This document shows, one piece after another, positions 1 to 6,670 of a stretch of DNA of 19,210 nt. Position 1 is the first letter of the stretch, and each line of letters starts with the position of its first letter. This DNA is from UBA3537 sp964219345. GTDB lineage: Bacteria; Bacteroidota; Bacteroidia; Flavobacteriales; Flavobacteriaceae. The position numbers and the translations under genes are program-made. The notes beneath the pieces are model-generated. The model was not told where the DNA came from, ran no database searches, and was given only the letters and a program-made list of their open reading frames with translations. The stretch is taken from the NCBI GenBank assembly GCA_964219345.1, contig CAXPPN010000003.1:1-19210 (forward strand), in the 5' to 3' direction.

Positions 1-109
1 TTACTGAACTATTGGCATCTATGCTAATGCTGTTGCCAGATGCAATACTGAGGGTTTGGCTAAAACAAAAAGAAGTTACTATTAAAAAAATAAAAATTAA
101 TCTGTACAT
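1..109 (-). CDS. Secreted protein, N-terminal fragment (cut by window edge)
   Basis: Reading the minus strand from ATG at 109-107, 36 codons stay open to the window edge. The first 17 residues form a classical signal peptide: MYR, a hydrophobic core rich in Leu, Ile and Phe, then CFSQ, with cleavage likely before Gln18, the usual flavobacterial signal-peptide ending. The mature start is rich in Ser, Ile and Asn (TLSIASGNSISIDANSSV), like the beginning of many T9SS-exported surface proteins of this family. The C-terminus lies outside the window, so the sorting domain and function cannot be seen. That the protein is exported is well supported; that it is a T9SS cargo is inference. Confidence 0.6.
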   Translation of the reverse strand, partial: MYRLIFIFLIVTSFCFSQTLSIASGNSISIDANSSV

Positions 110-259
110 ATTTAATCGTTGTAGATAGCATAAATTTAGTACAGCAAAACAAATAGAGTTGTTGCTAATGTTCTTTTTTTTGTCTATAATGTAATTTGAT
201 ATTAAAGTTATTTATTTTGAGAATATAGATTTTTTTACTTTTTTGTAAGTCATAAATAA

Positions 260-538
260 GAATTACAGTCAAAAATTGAAAATCCATCACTTAGTAGTTC
301 GAACCTTGAGTTGGCCATTGATAAAGCCCTTACTTTATCCGAATCTCTCGAGAAGATTTGGGTAGATGGAGATTTAAAACAACGACAAAAACTGCAAAAT
401 TTAGTCTTTCCATCCGAGTTGGGTTACGACAAGTCAAACGACCGAGTTCGAACCCCAAAAGTGAACGCTATTTTTGGGTCTATTCCGATTTTATCGAAGG
501 AAATTTCAAACATAAAAAAGGAGAACCAACTCCTGTGA
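260..538 (+). pseudogene. Serine recombinase C-terminal remnant
   Basis: An open frame from 260 (just after TAA at 257-259) to the stop at 538 encodes 92 residues without a good start; the only usable codon is TTG at 311. The residues resemble the C-terminal end of Bacteroidetes large serine recombinases: a helical segment LTLSESLEKIW, a charged stretch DLKQRQKLQNLVFP, then GYDKSNDRVRTPKVN and an IFGSIPIL tail. The catalytic resolvase domain and the zinc-ribbon region are absent, and upstream DNA is AT-rich with no matching frame. It is therefore a 5'-truncated relic, probably of an integrated element. It ends 18 bases from the 3' end of tRNA-Arg, a common integration neighbourhood. The family assignment rests on recognised motif order, not on an alignment. 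Confidence 0.6.
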
Positions 539-556
539 ATCAATTCTCCGATTTAG

Positions 557-630
557 TGACCTCGGCAGGATTCAAACCTGCAACCTCTTGAGCCGTAATC
601 AAGTGCACTATTCAGTTATGCTACGAGGCC
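557..630 (-). tRNA. tRNA-Arg (anticodon ACG)
   Basis: The reverse complement folds as a complete cloverleaf. The acceptor arms GGCCTCG and CGAGGTC pair with one G-U, followed by discriminator A. The anticodon stem CTTGA/TCAAG closes loop TTACGGC, giving anticodon ACG (Arg, normally edited to ICG). The T-arm GCAGG/CCTGC closes loop TTTGAAT. CCA is not encoded, as usual in Bacteroidetes. A -7-like element lies just upstream at 643-650. Confidence 0.95.
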
Positions 631-642
631 GTTATAGGGCTG

Positions 643-650
643 CAAATATA
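643..650 (-). promoter_or_regulatory. Putative -7 promoter element for tRNA-Arg
   Basis: On the minus strand the sequence is TATATTTG, a full match to the Bacteroidetes -7 consensus TAnnTTTG, ending 12 bases before the first tRNA base. No TTG lies 17-21 bases further upstream, so the -33 element is weak or absent. Confidence 0.5.
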
Positions 651-678
651 ACTTATTAATTTTTTACGTAAAAGAATT

Positions 679-707
679 TTTGTTCAAATTCTAAAAACTT
701 AAATTTG
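679..707 (+). promoter_or_regulatory. Putative promoter of the persulfide dioxygenase gene
   Basis: TTTG at 679-682 (-33 element) is followed after 17 bases by TAAATTTG at 700-707 (-7 element TAnnTTTG), matching the published Flavobacterium promoter pattern. The -7 element ends 18 bases before the ATG at 726, so the leader would be only about a dozen bases, typical of Bacteroidetes genes that lack a Shine-Dalgarno sequence. Confidence 0.65.
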
Positions 708-725
708 TAAAAAAATTATAACATT

Positions 726-2138
726 ATGATTATCGAACAAATCTACACCAATTGTCTTGCCCAAGGCGCATATTATATTGAGTCTAACGGCGAAGCAGCG
801 ATTATTGACCCCCTTAGAGAACCTCAACCCTATATTGAGAGAGCGCAAAAAAATGGTGCTCAAATCAAATTTATTTTTGAAACTCATATACATGCAGATT
901 TTGTATCTGGACATGTTGATTTGGCTAAAAAAACTGGAGCAACTATTGTTTTTGGTCCAAATACAAAAACAACTTTCAATTGCTATAATGCCTCCGATAA
1001 CGAAGAATTTAAGATTGGAAATATCACTATAAAAGTTTTGCATACACCTGGTCACACGCTAGAATCTGTCACTTATTTGTTGATTGATGAAAATGGTAAA
1101 AATCATGCAGTATTTACAGGTGATACACTATTTTTAGGAGATGTTGGCCGACCAGATTTAGCTATAAAATCTGATTTGACTGAAAAAGATTTGGCTGGAA
1201 TGCTTTTTGAATCTTTACGTTCAAAAATTATGACATTAAATGATGATGTAATTGTTTATCCTGCTCATGGTGCAGGCTCTGCTTGTGGAAAAAATCTCAG
1301 TAAAGAAACCGTTGGAACCATTGGAGAACAAAAACAAACAAACTATGCCCTAAGATCTGAAATGAGCAAAGAAGAATTTGTAAAAGAAGTATTAGAAGGC
1401 ATAAGCCCACCTCCACAATATTTTGCAAAAAATGCACTTCTAAACAAAACAGGGTATTCAGATTTAGACCAAGTACTTGACTCTGGAAATACACCACTTT
1501 CAGTCGATTTATTTGAAGAGCTTGCTGAAAATAACAATACGCTCATCTTGGATGTAAGAACACAACAAGAATTTGTAAAAAATCATATTCCTGGGTCAAT
1601 TTTTATAGGATTAAATGGTGGATTTGCACCATGGGTTGGAGCACTTATTAAAGATATTACTCAGCCTATACTACTAGTTGTTCCTGAAGGAAAATCAGAA
1701 GAAGCAGTCACTCGTCTTGCTCGTGTTGGATATGATAACACTATTGGATATCTGGATGGCGGAATTGAGTCATGGATAAATGCTGGAAAAAAAAGAGATC
1801 AAATTACTTCTATAACAGCAAATGAGTTTGAGCAACATACAAAAAATGAAACTGTTAATGTTTTGGATGTCAGAAAAGATGGTGAATACCAATCTATGCA
1901 TCTGAGAGGTAATAACATTCAGCATTTTGCTTTAGATTATATCAATAAGCAACTTGATTTAATTAGTTCTGATAAAAAATACTACATTCACTGCGCGGGT
2001 GGCTACAGGTCTGTAATTGCTGCATCAATACTAAAAGCAAATGGCTTTCATAATATCGTAGATATTACAGGCGGATTTGCCGCATTGAAAAATACAAATT
2101 TGGAAGTCAGCGACTACGTTTGTCCCTCGACACTGTAA
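726..2138 (+). CDS. CstB-like persulfide dioxygenase with two rhodanese domains
   Basis: This 470-residue protein is a metallo-beta-lactamase-fold domain fused to two rhodanese domains, the layout of CstB-type persulfide dioxygenases that oxidise protein or low-molecular-weight persulfides in sulfide detoxification. The metal-site motif is THIHADF (His54, His56, Asp58), followed by His110 in TPGH, Asp133 in FTGDT and His181 in YPAHG. The first rhodanese domain (about 260-360) starts with LILDVRTQQEF but has VVPEGKS where the catalytic Cys loop should be, so it is a pseudo-rhodanese. The second (about 370-465) keeps Cys423 in the loop CAGGYRS. The protein is cytosolic, with no signal peptide. 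It converges on clpS with one base between the stop codons and no visible terminator. Simpler annotations would say MBL fold hydrolase; the domain pattern makes the sulfur role more specific. No sulfide:quinone reductase or persulfide sensor gene is nearby. Confidence 0.88.
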   Translation: MIIEQIYTNCLAQGAYYIESNGEAAIIDPLREPQPYIERAQKNGAQIKFIFETHIHADFVSGHVDLAKKTGATIVFGPNTKTTFNCYNASDNEEFKIGNITIKVLHTPGHTLESVTYLLIDENGKNHAVFTGDTLFLGDVGRPDLAIKSDLTEKDLAGMLFESLRSKIMTLNDDVIVYPAHGAGSACGKNLSKETVGTIGEQKQTNYALRSEMSKEEFVKEVLEGISPPPQYFAKNALLNKTGYSDLDQVLDSGNTPLSVDLFEELAENNNTLILDVRTQQEFVKNHIPGSIFIGLNGGFAPWVGALIKDITQPILLVVPEGKSEEAVTRLARVGYDNTIGYLDGGIESWINAGKKRDQITSITANEFEQHTKNETVNVLDVRKDGEYQSMHLRGNNIQHFALDYINKQLDLISSDKKYYIHCAGGYRSVIAASILKANGFHNIVDITGGFAALKNTNLEVSDYVCPSTL

Positions 2139-2139
2139 C

Positions 2140-2415
2140 TTAAATTATTTCGGCACTTAAGCCCGCTTGTAATAATTTTGAGCAGCGGGGCTTTAAGTCC
2201 TCGTATGGCCCTGTTTTTACAGTGCATTTACCTTTGTAATGTACCAATAGCGAGCATTGTTCAGCCTGTTCGAAAGTATGATTACAAGCATCTACCAATG
2301 TTTCAATCACATGGTCAAAAGTGTTTACATCATCATTAAACAATACAATTTCGTTGAATTTTCCATGATCTTCTGATGTTTCAACAATCTCTTTTATTTT
2401 TTCTTTTGTAGCCAT
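2140..2415 (-). CDS. clpS: ATP-dependent Clp protease adaptor ClpS
   Basis: This 91-residue protein is a ClpS adaptor, which hands N-end-rule substrates to the ClpA-type or ClpC-type unfoldase of the Clp protease in the cytosol. The family signatures are present: the FNDDVNTFDHVI segment (Asn27, Asp28, Asp29 correspond to the conserved NDD) and VHYKGK with His59, corresponding to the substrate-binding His66 of the E. coli protein. Residues 1-18 are a charged, probably flexible tail. It is the last gene of a seven-gene run; its ATG shares one base with the TAA stop of prmA, indicating translational coupling. The Clp ATPase itself is not in the window. Confidence 0.95.
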   Translation of the reverse strand: MATKEKIKEIVETSEDHGKFNEIVLFNDDVNTFDHVIETLVDACNHTFEQAEQCSLLVHYKGKCTVKTGPYEDLKPRCSKLLQAGLSAEII

Positions 2416-3254
2416 TATTTGATTTTAAATTTTAAAGCTACCCAATCATTTTTTGAAATTTGTGCCTCTAAACTCAAATTGTAATCCACACAAACTTCTT
2501 GAATCATGGGAATATCATTTTTATAAAAACCACTTAAAAATAATAAACCATTTGGATTTAAGCAAGTTGCATAGGTAGGAATATCCTGAATGAGAATATT
2601 TCTATTGATATTTGCAATAATGATATCGAATTTTTTTGAATTTAAAATACTTGCATCACCTTTTGAAACTTTGATATTATGACATGAATTTCGTTCAACA
2701 TTTTCAATGCTGTTTAAATAGCACCATTCATCAATATCTATGGCTTCAATATGAGAAGCTCCTTTCATTTCGGCTAAAATTGCCAAAACTCCTGTTCCAC
2801 AACCCATATCCAAAACTGTCTTATTTTGAAAATTAGAGTCGAGAATAAATTGAATCATCATGTGTGTAGTTTCATGATGTCCAGTGCCAAAACTCATTTT
2901 TGGTTCAATAATGATATCAAATTGTGCAGAACTTTTCTCATGAAAAGGAGCTCGAACTACACAACGGTTATCGACCAAAATGGGATGAAAATTTTCTTCC
3001 CATTGGGCATTCCAATTGACTTGCTCAATGTCTTCGAAGTTGTATTGAATTGAAAATGAATCATTTTTTAATATCTGTATATCCTCCAACATGGTTGAAA
3101 GAAATTCTTTTTTTTGGATGTATGCTGTAACTCCTTTAGGTGTTTCAACAAAACTCTCAAATCCAACATAGCCAAGTTCTGCAATTAGGATTTCTACACC
3201 AGGATTTAGAGGCTCAACCTCAAAATAATATGCAATATAAGTAGAGGCGTCCAC
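2415..3254 (-). CDS. prmA: Ribosomal protein L11 methyltransferase PrmA
   Basis: This 279-residue class I SAM-dependent methyltransferase modifies ribosomal protein L11. The N-terminal part (about 1-100) is the L11-recognition domain with the family segment EILIAELGYVGFESFVET. The SAM site DMGCGTGVLAI lies near 148-158, preceded by MSFGTGHHETT, and the catalytic-loop segment is IIANINRNIL. The start is GTG at 3254-3252; no ATG precedes it in a sensible place, and the residues after it (DASTYIAYYFEVEPL) align with the family's usual N-terminus. It lies 6 bases after tpiA and overlaps clpS by one base, so it is part of the operon. Confidence 0.93.
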   Translation of the reverse strand: MDASTYIAYYFEVEPLNPGVEILIAELGYVGFESFVETPKGVTAYIQKKEFLSTMLEDIQILKNDSFSIQYNFEDIEQVNWNAQWEENFHPILVDNRCVVRAPFHEKSSAQFDIIIEPKMSFGTGHHETTHMMIQFILDSNFQNKTVLDMGCGTGVLAILAEMKGASHIEAIDIDEWCYLNSIENVERNSCHNIKVSKGDASILNSKKFDIIIANINRNILIQDIPTYATCLNPNGLLFLSGFYKNDIPMIQEVCVDYNLSLEAQISKNDWVALKFKIK

Positions 3255-3260
3255 TTACTT

Positions 3261-4010
3261 TTAAAATGAATGTATGATAGCATTAAACATTTCTACGTCC
3301 AAAGCTGCACCACCTATAAGACCTCCATCAACGTCTGGTTTTGAGAAAATTTCTTTTGCATTTGCAGGTTTTACACTACCCCCATAAAGAATTGAAACAC
3401 TGTCGGCAAGCGTTGGTGAATACTGTTCAGCAAGTGTTTTTCTAATAAAAGCATGCATATCTTGTGCTTGTTCTGGAGTTGCTGTTTCGCCAGTTCCAAT
3501 AGCCCAAACAGGCTCGTAAGCTAGTACAATTTGACCCCAAGAAGACTCTGGTAAATGGAACAATGCATTCTTAATTTGACTTGCTACAACTTCATTTTCT
3601 TTTCCCGCTTTTCGGTCTGTAAGTTCTTCTCCAAAACAAAAGATAACACGTATGTCATTCGCCAAAGCAGCATCTACTTTTTTAGCAAGCAATTCGTCGG
3701 TTTCATTGAAATTGGCACGGCGTTCACTATGTCCTAAAATAACAGTGTTTACGCCAACACTTTTTAGCATTGTGGCGCTAATTTCTCCTGTATATGCTCC
3801 ACTTTCTGCAAAATGCATATTTTGTGCGGCTACTGCTATTGAACTCCCTTTTAAGGTGTGACATGCAGCCAATAAGTTGGTAAATGGAGGTGCAATAATC
3901 ACATCTGTAGTTGAATGTTGATGTGTTTCTAAAAGTTTTGAAACTAGTATTTCTGAATCCACATAGTCTTTGTTCATTTTCCAATTTCCTGCAACAATTT
4001 GTTTTCTCAT
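3261..4010 (-). CDS. tpiA: Triosephosphate isomerase
   Basis: This is a full-length, 249-residue TIM-barrel enzyme that interconverts dihydroxyacetone phosphate and glyceraldehyde 3-phosphate in glycolysis and gluconeogenesis. All catalytic positions are visible: Asn9 and Lys11 in GNWKMN, His94 in ILGHSERR, Glu166 in AYEPVWAIGTG, whose second half is the mobile loop 6, and the phosphate-binding GGSVKP and GGLIGGAAL segments. Its ATG overlaps the stop of the upstream thioredoxin-like lipoprotein gene by 4 bases (ATGA). Placement of tpiA inside a run with redox and transport genes rather than with other glycolytic genes is a Bacteroidetes-style arrangement. Confidence 0.97.
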   Translation of the reverse strand: MRKQIVAGNWKMNKDYVDSEILVSKLLETHQHSTTDVIIAPPFTNLLAACHTLKGSSIAVAAQNMHFAESGAYTGEISATMLKSVGVNTVILGHSERRANFNETDELLAKKVDAALANDIRVIFCFGEELTDRKAGKENEVVASQIKNALFHLPESSWGQIVLAYEPVWAIGTGETATPEQAQDMHAFIRKTLAEQYSPTLADSVSILYGGSVKPANAKEIFSKPDVDGGLIGGAALDVEMFNAIIHSF

Positions 4011-4495
4011 TTTAAGTATTTTCTTAGGTTTTTATCTTTTGTTTTTATCGCTTTGTAGACTACAATTTTCCCATCGGGATCAATAATCAAATACCTTGGA
4101 ATCCAATCCAAGTCTAAAAAAGTACCCATAGCACCTTTCCAACCCGATTGCATAAAGTAATGATCGCCTTGTAAATTATATGTTTGTATTCCTTTTTTCC
4201 ATGCACCCAAAGATTTGTCTAAAGACAAAAACACAAAGCTCATTTCTGGAAACTCTTGTTGAAGTTCTTTAACCTTTGGTAGACTTTTCCTACAATCCTT
4301 ACACCATGAGGCCCAAACATCAATAAATATAGTTTGTCCCTTGTGCTGTTCCAAAATAGCACTAAAAGGCACAACATTTTCATCTATAGTAATAAACTTA
4401 TCATTTAGAGCTGCTTCGGAAAATGCAGTTATCTTATCCGATTGGCAGTTCAGCAAAGTGCTACCGAGTAAAAAGGAAAAAAGTAGTTTTTTCAT
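4007..4495 (-). CDS. TlpA-like thioredoxin-fold lipoprotein
   Basis: This 162-residue exported protein has a lipoprotein signal peptide with lipobox LLNC (Cys17) followed by a thioredoxin fold. The active site is WASWCKDC (Cys65, Cys68), the cis-proline is Pro133 in DWIPRYLIID, and FIDVWASWC plus IIDPDGKIV are typical of the TlpA/ResA group of periplasmic thiol-disulfide reductases. It would act at the outer face of the inner membrane or the inner leaflet of the outer membrane, reducing or isomerising disulfides; the partner is unknown. Its ATG directly abuts the permease stop codon (no gap) and its stop overlaps tpiA by 4 bases. The upstream DoxX/MauE-like protein in the same operon is a plausible membrane partner, but that is inference. 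Confidence 0.87.
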   Translation of the reverse strand: MKKLLFSFLLGSTLLNCQSDKITAFSEAALNDKFITIDENVVPFSAILEQHKGQTIFIDVWASWCKDCRKSLPKVKELQQEFPEMSFVFLSLDKSLGAWKKGIQTYNLQGDHYFMQSGWKGAMGTFLDLDWIPRYLIIDPDGKIVVYKAIKTKDKNLRKYLK

Positions 4496-5572
4496 TTAGT
4501 TTAATTTTATTTTAGGATCTAAATAAGCATAGATAATATCTACAACAATATTTAGAATGACAAAAATAGTAGCAATTATTAAAACAGCCCCCATAATTAC
4601 GGGTAAATCTAAAGTATTTAACGCATTTACAATTTCTTTTCCAAGACCATTCCAACCAAAAACATATTCTACAAAAACTGCGCCAGCCAATAATGATGCA
4701 AACCAACCTGAAATTGCTGTTACAACAGGGCTCATTGCGTTCTTAAGAGCATGTTTTAAAAGCACTTGTTTTGCACTCAACCCCTTGGCTTCAGCCGTTT
4801 TGATATACTCTTGATTGAATACGTCGAGCAAAGAATTCCGCATCAACTGTGAAACTACAGCAAGTGGACGGATCCCCAAAACAATGGACGGAAGTATTAA
4901 ATTTTGAAATTGCAAGGCACTATATTCTCCATAATCATCCAATTCATATAAATTTCCTGTCATTTCTAACCCTGTAAATTCATGCCATAAAAATCCAAAC
5001 AACCACGCGAAGATAATCGCGCTAAAAAAAGAAGGTAAGCTCATCCCAAGAGTACTAATGATCAGGATAAATTTATCAATCAAATGATCTTTATACAACG
5101 CCGAAATAATGCCAAAAAACACCCCTAATAACAATGCGATAATAATAGAAGTACTTGCCAGAATAATTGTATTTGGCAGCGTGTCTTTTAGGATTTCTGA
5201 AACATTTTTTCCTTGTCGAGTAAATGACGTTCTTAAATAAGGGGGTTTCAAAACGAAACTCTTATTTTGAGTTTTGAAAAGTAAAATATGTTTGTAATTT
5301 TTAGAAGAAAGGTGTGTATAATGCTCCTCATTGTTAGAATGAAATGAAAGAGGAGACAAATCGTTCAAATAATATAAATACTGAGTAAAAATAGGTTGGT
5401 CAAATCCGTATTTTTGTTGAACTATTTTTAATTGATCGGCGTCCTCATTCTGTCCTAGCATCATGCGGGCAGGGTCGCCAGGAAGAATGTTAAATAGAAA
5501 AAAAATAACGGTAACTACACCAAAAAGTGTGATGCAGGTGTTAACTATTTTTTTTACAATGTAATTGCCCAA
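4496..5572 (-). CDS. Peptide-type ABC transporter permease (DppB/OppB family)
   Basis: This 358-residue inner-membrane permease has the DppB pattern: an N-terminal membrane helix (about 10-30), the conserved LPGDPARMMLG segment just after it, a periplasmic stretch, then five further helices. The cytoplasmic coupling loop EYIKTAEAKGLSAKQVLLKHALKNA lies near 255-280, and the C-terminus IIYAYLDPKIKLN is typical. Between QYLYYLNDLSP and the usual NVSEILKDTLPNTI segment there is an extra hydrophilic stretch of roughly 35 residues (about 70-105) that E. coli DppB lacks. No second permease, ATPase or binding protein is in the window, so its partners must be encoded elsewhere. It starts 3 bases after the DoxX-family gene. 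The transported substrate cannot be told from sequence. Confidence 0.88.
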   Translation of the reverse strand: MGNYIVKKIVNTCITLFGVVTVIFFLFNILPGDPARMMLGQNEDADQLKIVQQKYGFDQPIFTQYLYYLNDLSPLSFHSNNEEHYTHLSSKNYKHILLFKTQNKSFVLKPPYLRTSFTRQGKNVSEILKDTLPNTIILASTSIIIALLLGVFFGIISALYKDHLIDKFILIISTLGMSLPSFFSAIIFAWLFGFLWHEFTGLEMTGNLYELDDYGEYSALQFQNLILPSIVLGIRPLAVVSQLMRNSLLDVFNQEYIKTAEAKGLSAKQVLLKHALKNAMSPVVTAISGWFASLLAGAVFVEYVFGWNGLGKEIVNALNTLDLPVIMGAVLIIATIFVILNIVVDIIYAYLDPKIKLN

Positions 5573-5575
5573 ATT

Positions 5576-6670
5576 TTATAATTCTAAATCATCAATATCG
5601 TTCCAGTGCACTTTTTGTTGAACCGTTCCTTTTTCAAGCTGTAGAGCACCAGGATTGGATCGTACTACAGTTTTTAAAGCTTTTTCATCACAGATGAAAA
5701 ATTCAAATTCAAGGTCGTATTCTTGCTTAATTCTATTCTTGACATCTTCTCCTGAGGCACTTAACCCAATAACGGTATATCCTTTTTTAAGTGCTTCATC
5801 AGAAATTGCTTTTAATTTCAAAAGCCCCTCTTTTTCAGCAGTTTCTAAATTATAAGAAACAAGCATCAATAAACGCTCTGCATTGAGGTAATATTCTGTA
5901 AAGTCTTCGTCCTCGGATTCAATTGAAAAATCTAATATAGAAGGTTGAAAACCTTCTTCAACAATCCTTGTTTCCACACCAACATAAGTGCCCTCAATAT
6001 TTGGGTATGATCCATCTGATACAATGGTTTGTTGTTCTCCATCAACATCAAAAGTCCATGTAAATTCTTGAACTGCTTTTGGGGCATCGGGGGGTGTACT
6101 CATATTTTGAAGGAGATTGTCTCCAATTTTATATGCTCTAAAATCTATACTTGGAAGGTGCATCAGCACATGATATCCAAATGCTAAACTTAAAATTAAA
6201 CTCAATGCGGCAATGCTATTGGTTACAATTGGGCTAAAAATTTGGGTAATATACTTTCTGCCAAAAAAGATGATAAGAATAAGTGCAAGCAAGACAACAT
6301 CTTTGGTAAAACTCTCCCAAGGGGTTAATTTTAGAGCATCTCCAAAGCACCCACAGTCTTTCACTTTATCAAAATAAGCGGAATAAAACGTTAAAAATGT
6401 GAAGAATACAATCATTAACAAAAGACTCCAAAGTGTGAATTTTGGTTTATAACCAATCAACAAAAACACTCCTAAAACGACTTCAAAAACAACAACAAAA
6501 ACAGAAATTGCTAGTGCATAGGGCTCCAAAAAAGGAAGGTTTAGCACCTCTGCACTAAAATATTCTTGAAGTTTGTAGGAAAACCCAAGAGGGTCATTAA
6601 GTTTGATAAAGCCAGAAATTATAAAAAGTATTCCAACAAATATTCTAGAAATTGGGGTTAAGATTTTCAT
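5576..6670 (-). CDS. BT_3928-type DoxX/MauE-like membrane protein with cysteine-less thioredoxin-like C-terminal domain
   Basis: This 364-residue protein has an N-terminal DoxX/MauE-like membrane domain (about 1-170). The first helix is followed by GFIKLNDPLGF, and helices recur near 50-73, 80-100, 120-138 and 145-165. A CGCFG motif (Cys106, Cys108) after the third helix is characteristic of MauE-like proteins, which support disulfide or redox maturation. The remaining residues are extracytoplasmic or soluble; about 265-360 look like a thioredoxin-type fold (hydrophobic strand LLMLVSYN, helix, strand YTVIGLSAS, then SNPG at the cis-proline position), but no CxxC is present where the active site should be. 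The ATG shares a base with the upstream DUF1599 stop. Homologues are annotated BT_3928 family or DoxX family; the thioredoxin-like reading of the tail is my inference. Confidence 0.8.
   Translation of the reverse strand: MKILTPISRIFVGILFIISGFIKLNDPLGFSYKLQEYFSAEVLNLPFLEPYALAISVFVVVFEVVLGVFLLIGYKPKFTLWSLLLMIVFFTFLTFYSAYFDKVKDCGCFGDALKLTPWESFTKDVVLLALILIIFFGRKYITQIFSPIVTNSIAALSLILSLAFGYHVLMHLPSIDFRAYKIGDNLLQNMSTPPDAPKAVQEFTWTFDVDGEQQTIVSDGSYPNIEGTYVGVETRIVEEGFQPSILDFSIESEDEDFTEYYLNAERLLMLVSYNLETAEKEGLLKLKAISDEALKKGYTVIGLSASGEDVKNRIKQEYDLEFEFFICDEKALKTVVRSNPGALQLEKGTVQQKVHWNDIDDLEL

Noticed and set aside
110..259. Possible gene or RNA in the AT-rich stretch between the secreted protein and the recombinase remnant
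   Set aside because: No frame of useful length, no cloverleaf, no strong hairpin and no full TAnnTTTG match toward the gene at 1-109; I see nothing specific.
296..452. T-loop-like GTTCGAACC motifs near 297-305 and 443-451 suggesting extra tRNAs or att repeats
   Set aside because: GTTCGAAC is self-complementary and here encodes part of the recombinase frame; no acceptor or anticodon stems can be built around either copy, and no longer direct repeat of the tRNA 3' end is present.
358..591. 77-residue plus-strand frame running into the tRNA-Arg region
   Set aside because: It is a shifted frame over the recombinase remnant, and its end (GFKPATS) is the antisense translation of the tRNA T-arm, a well-known artefact.
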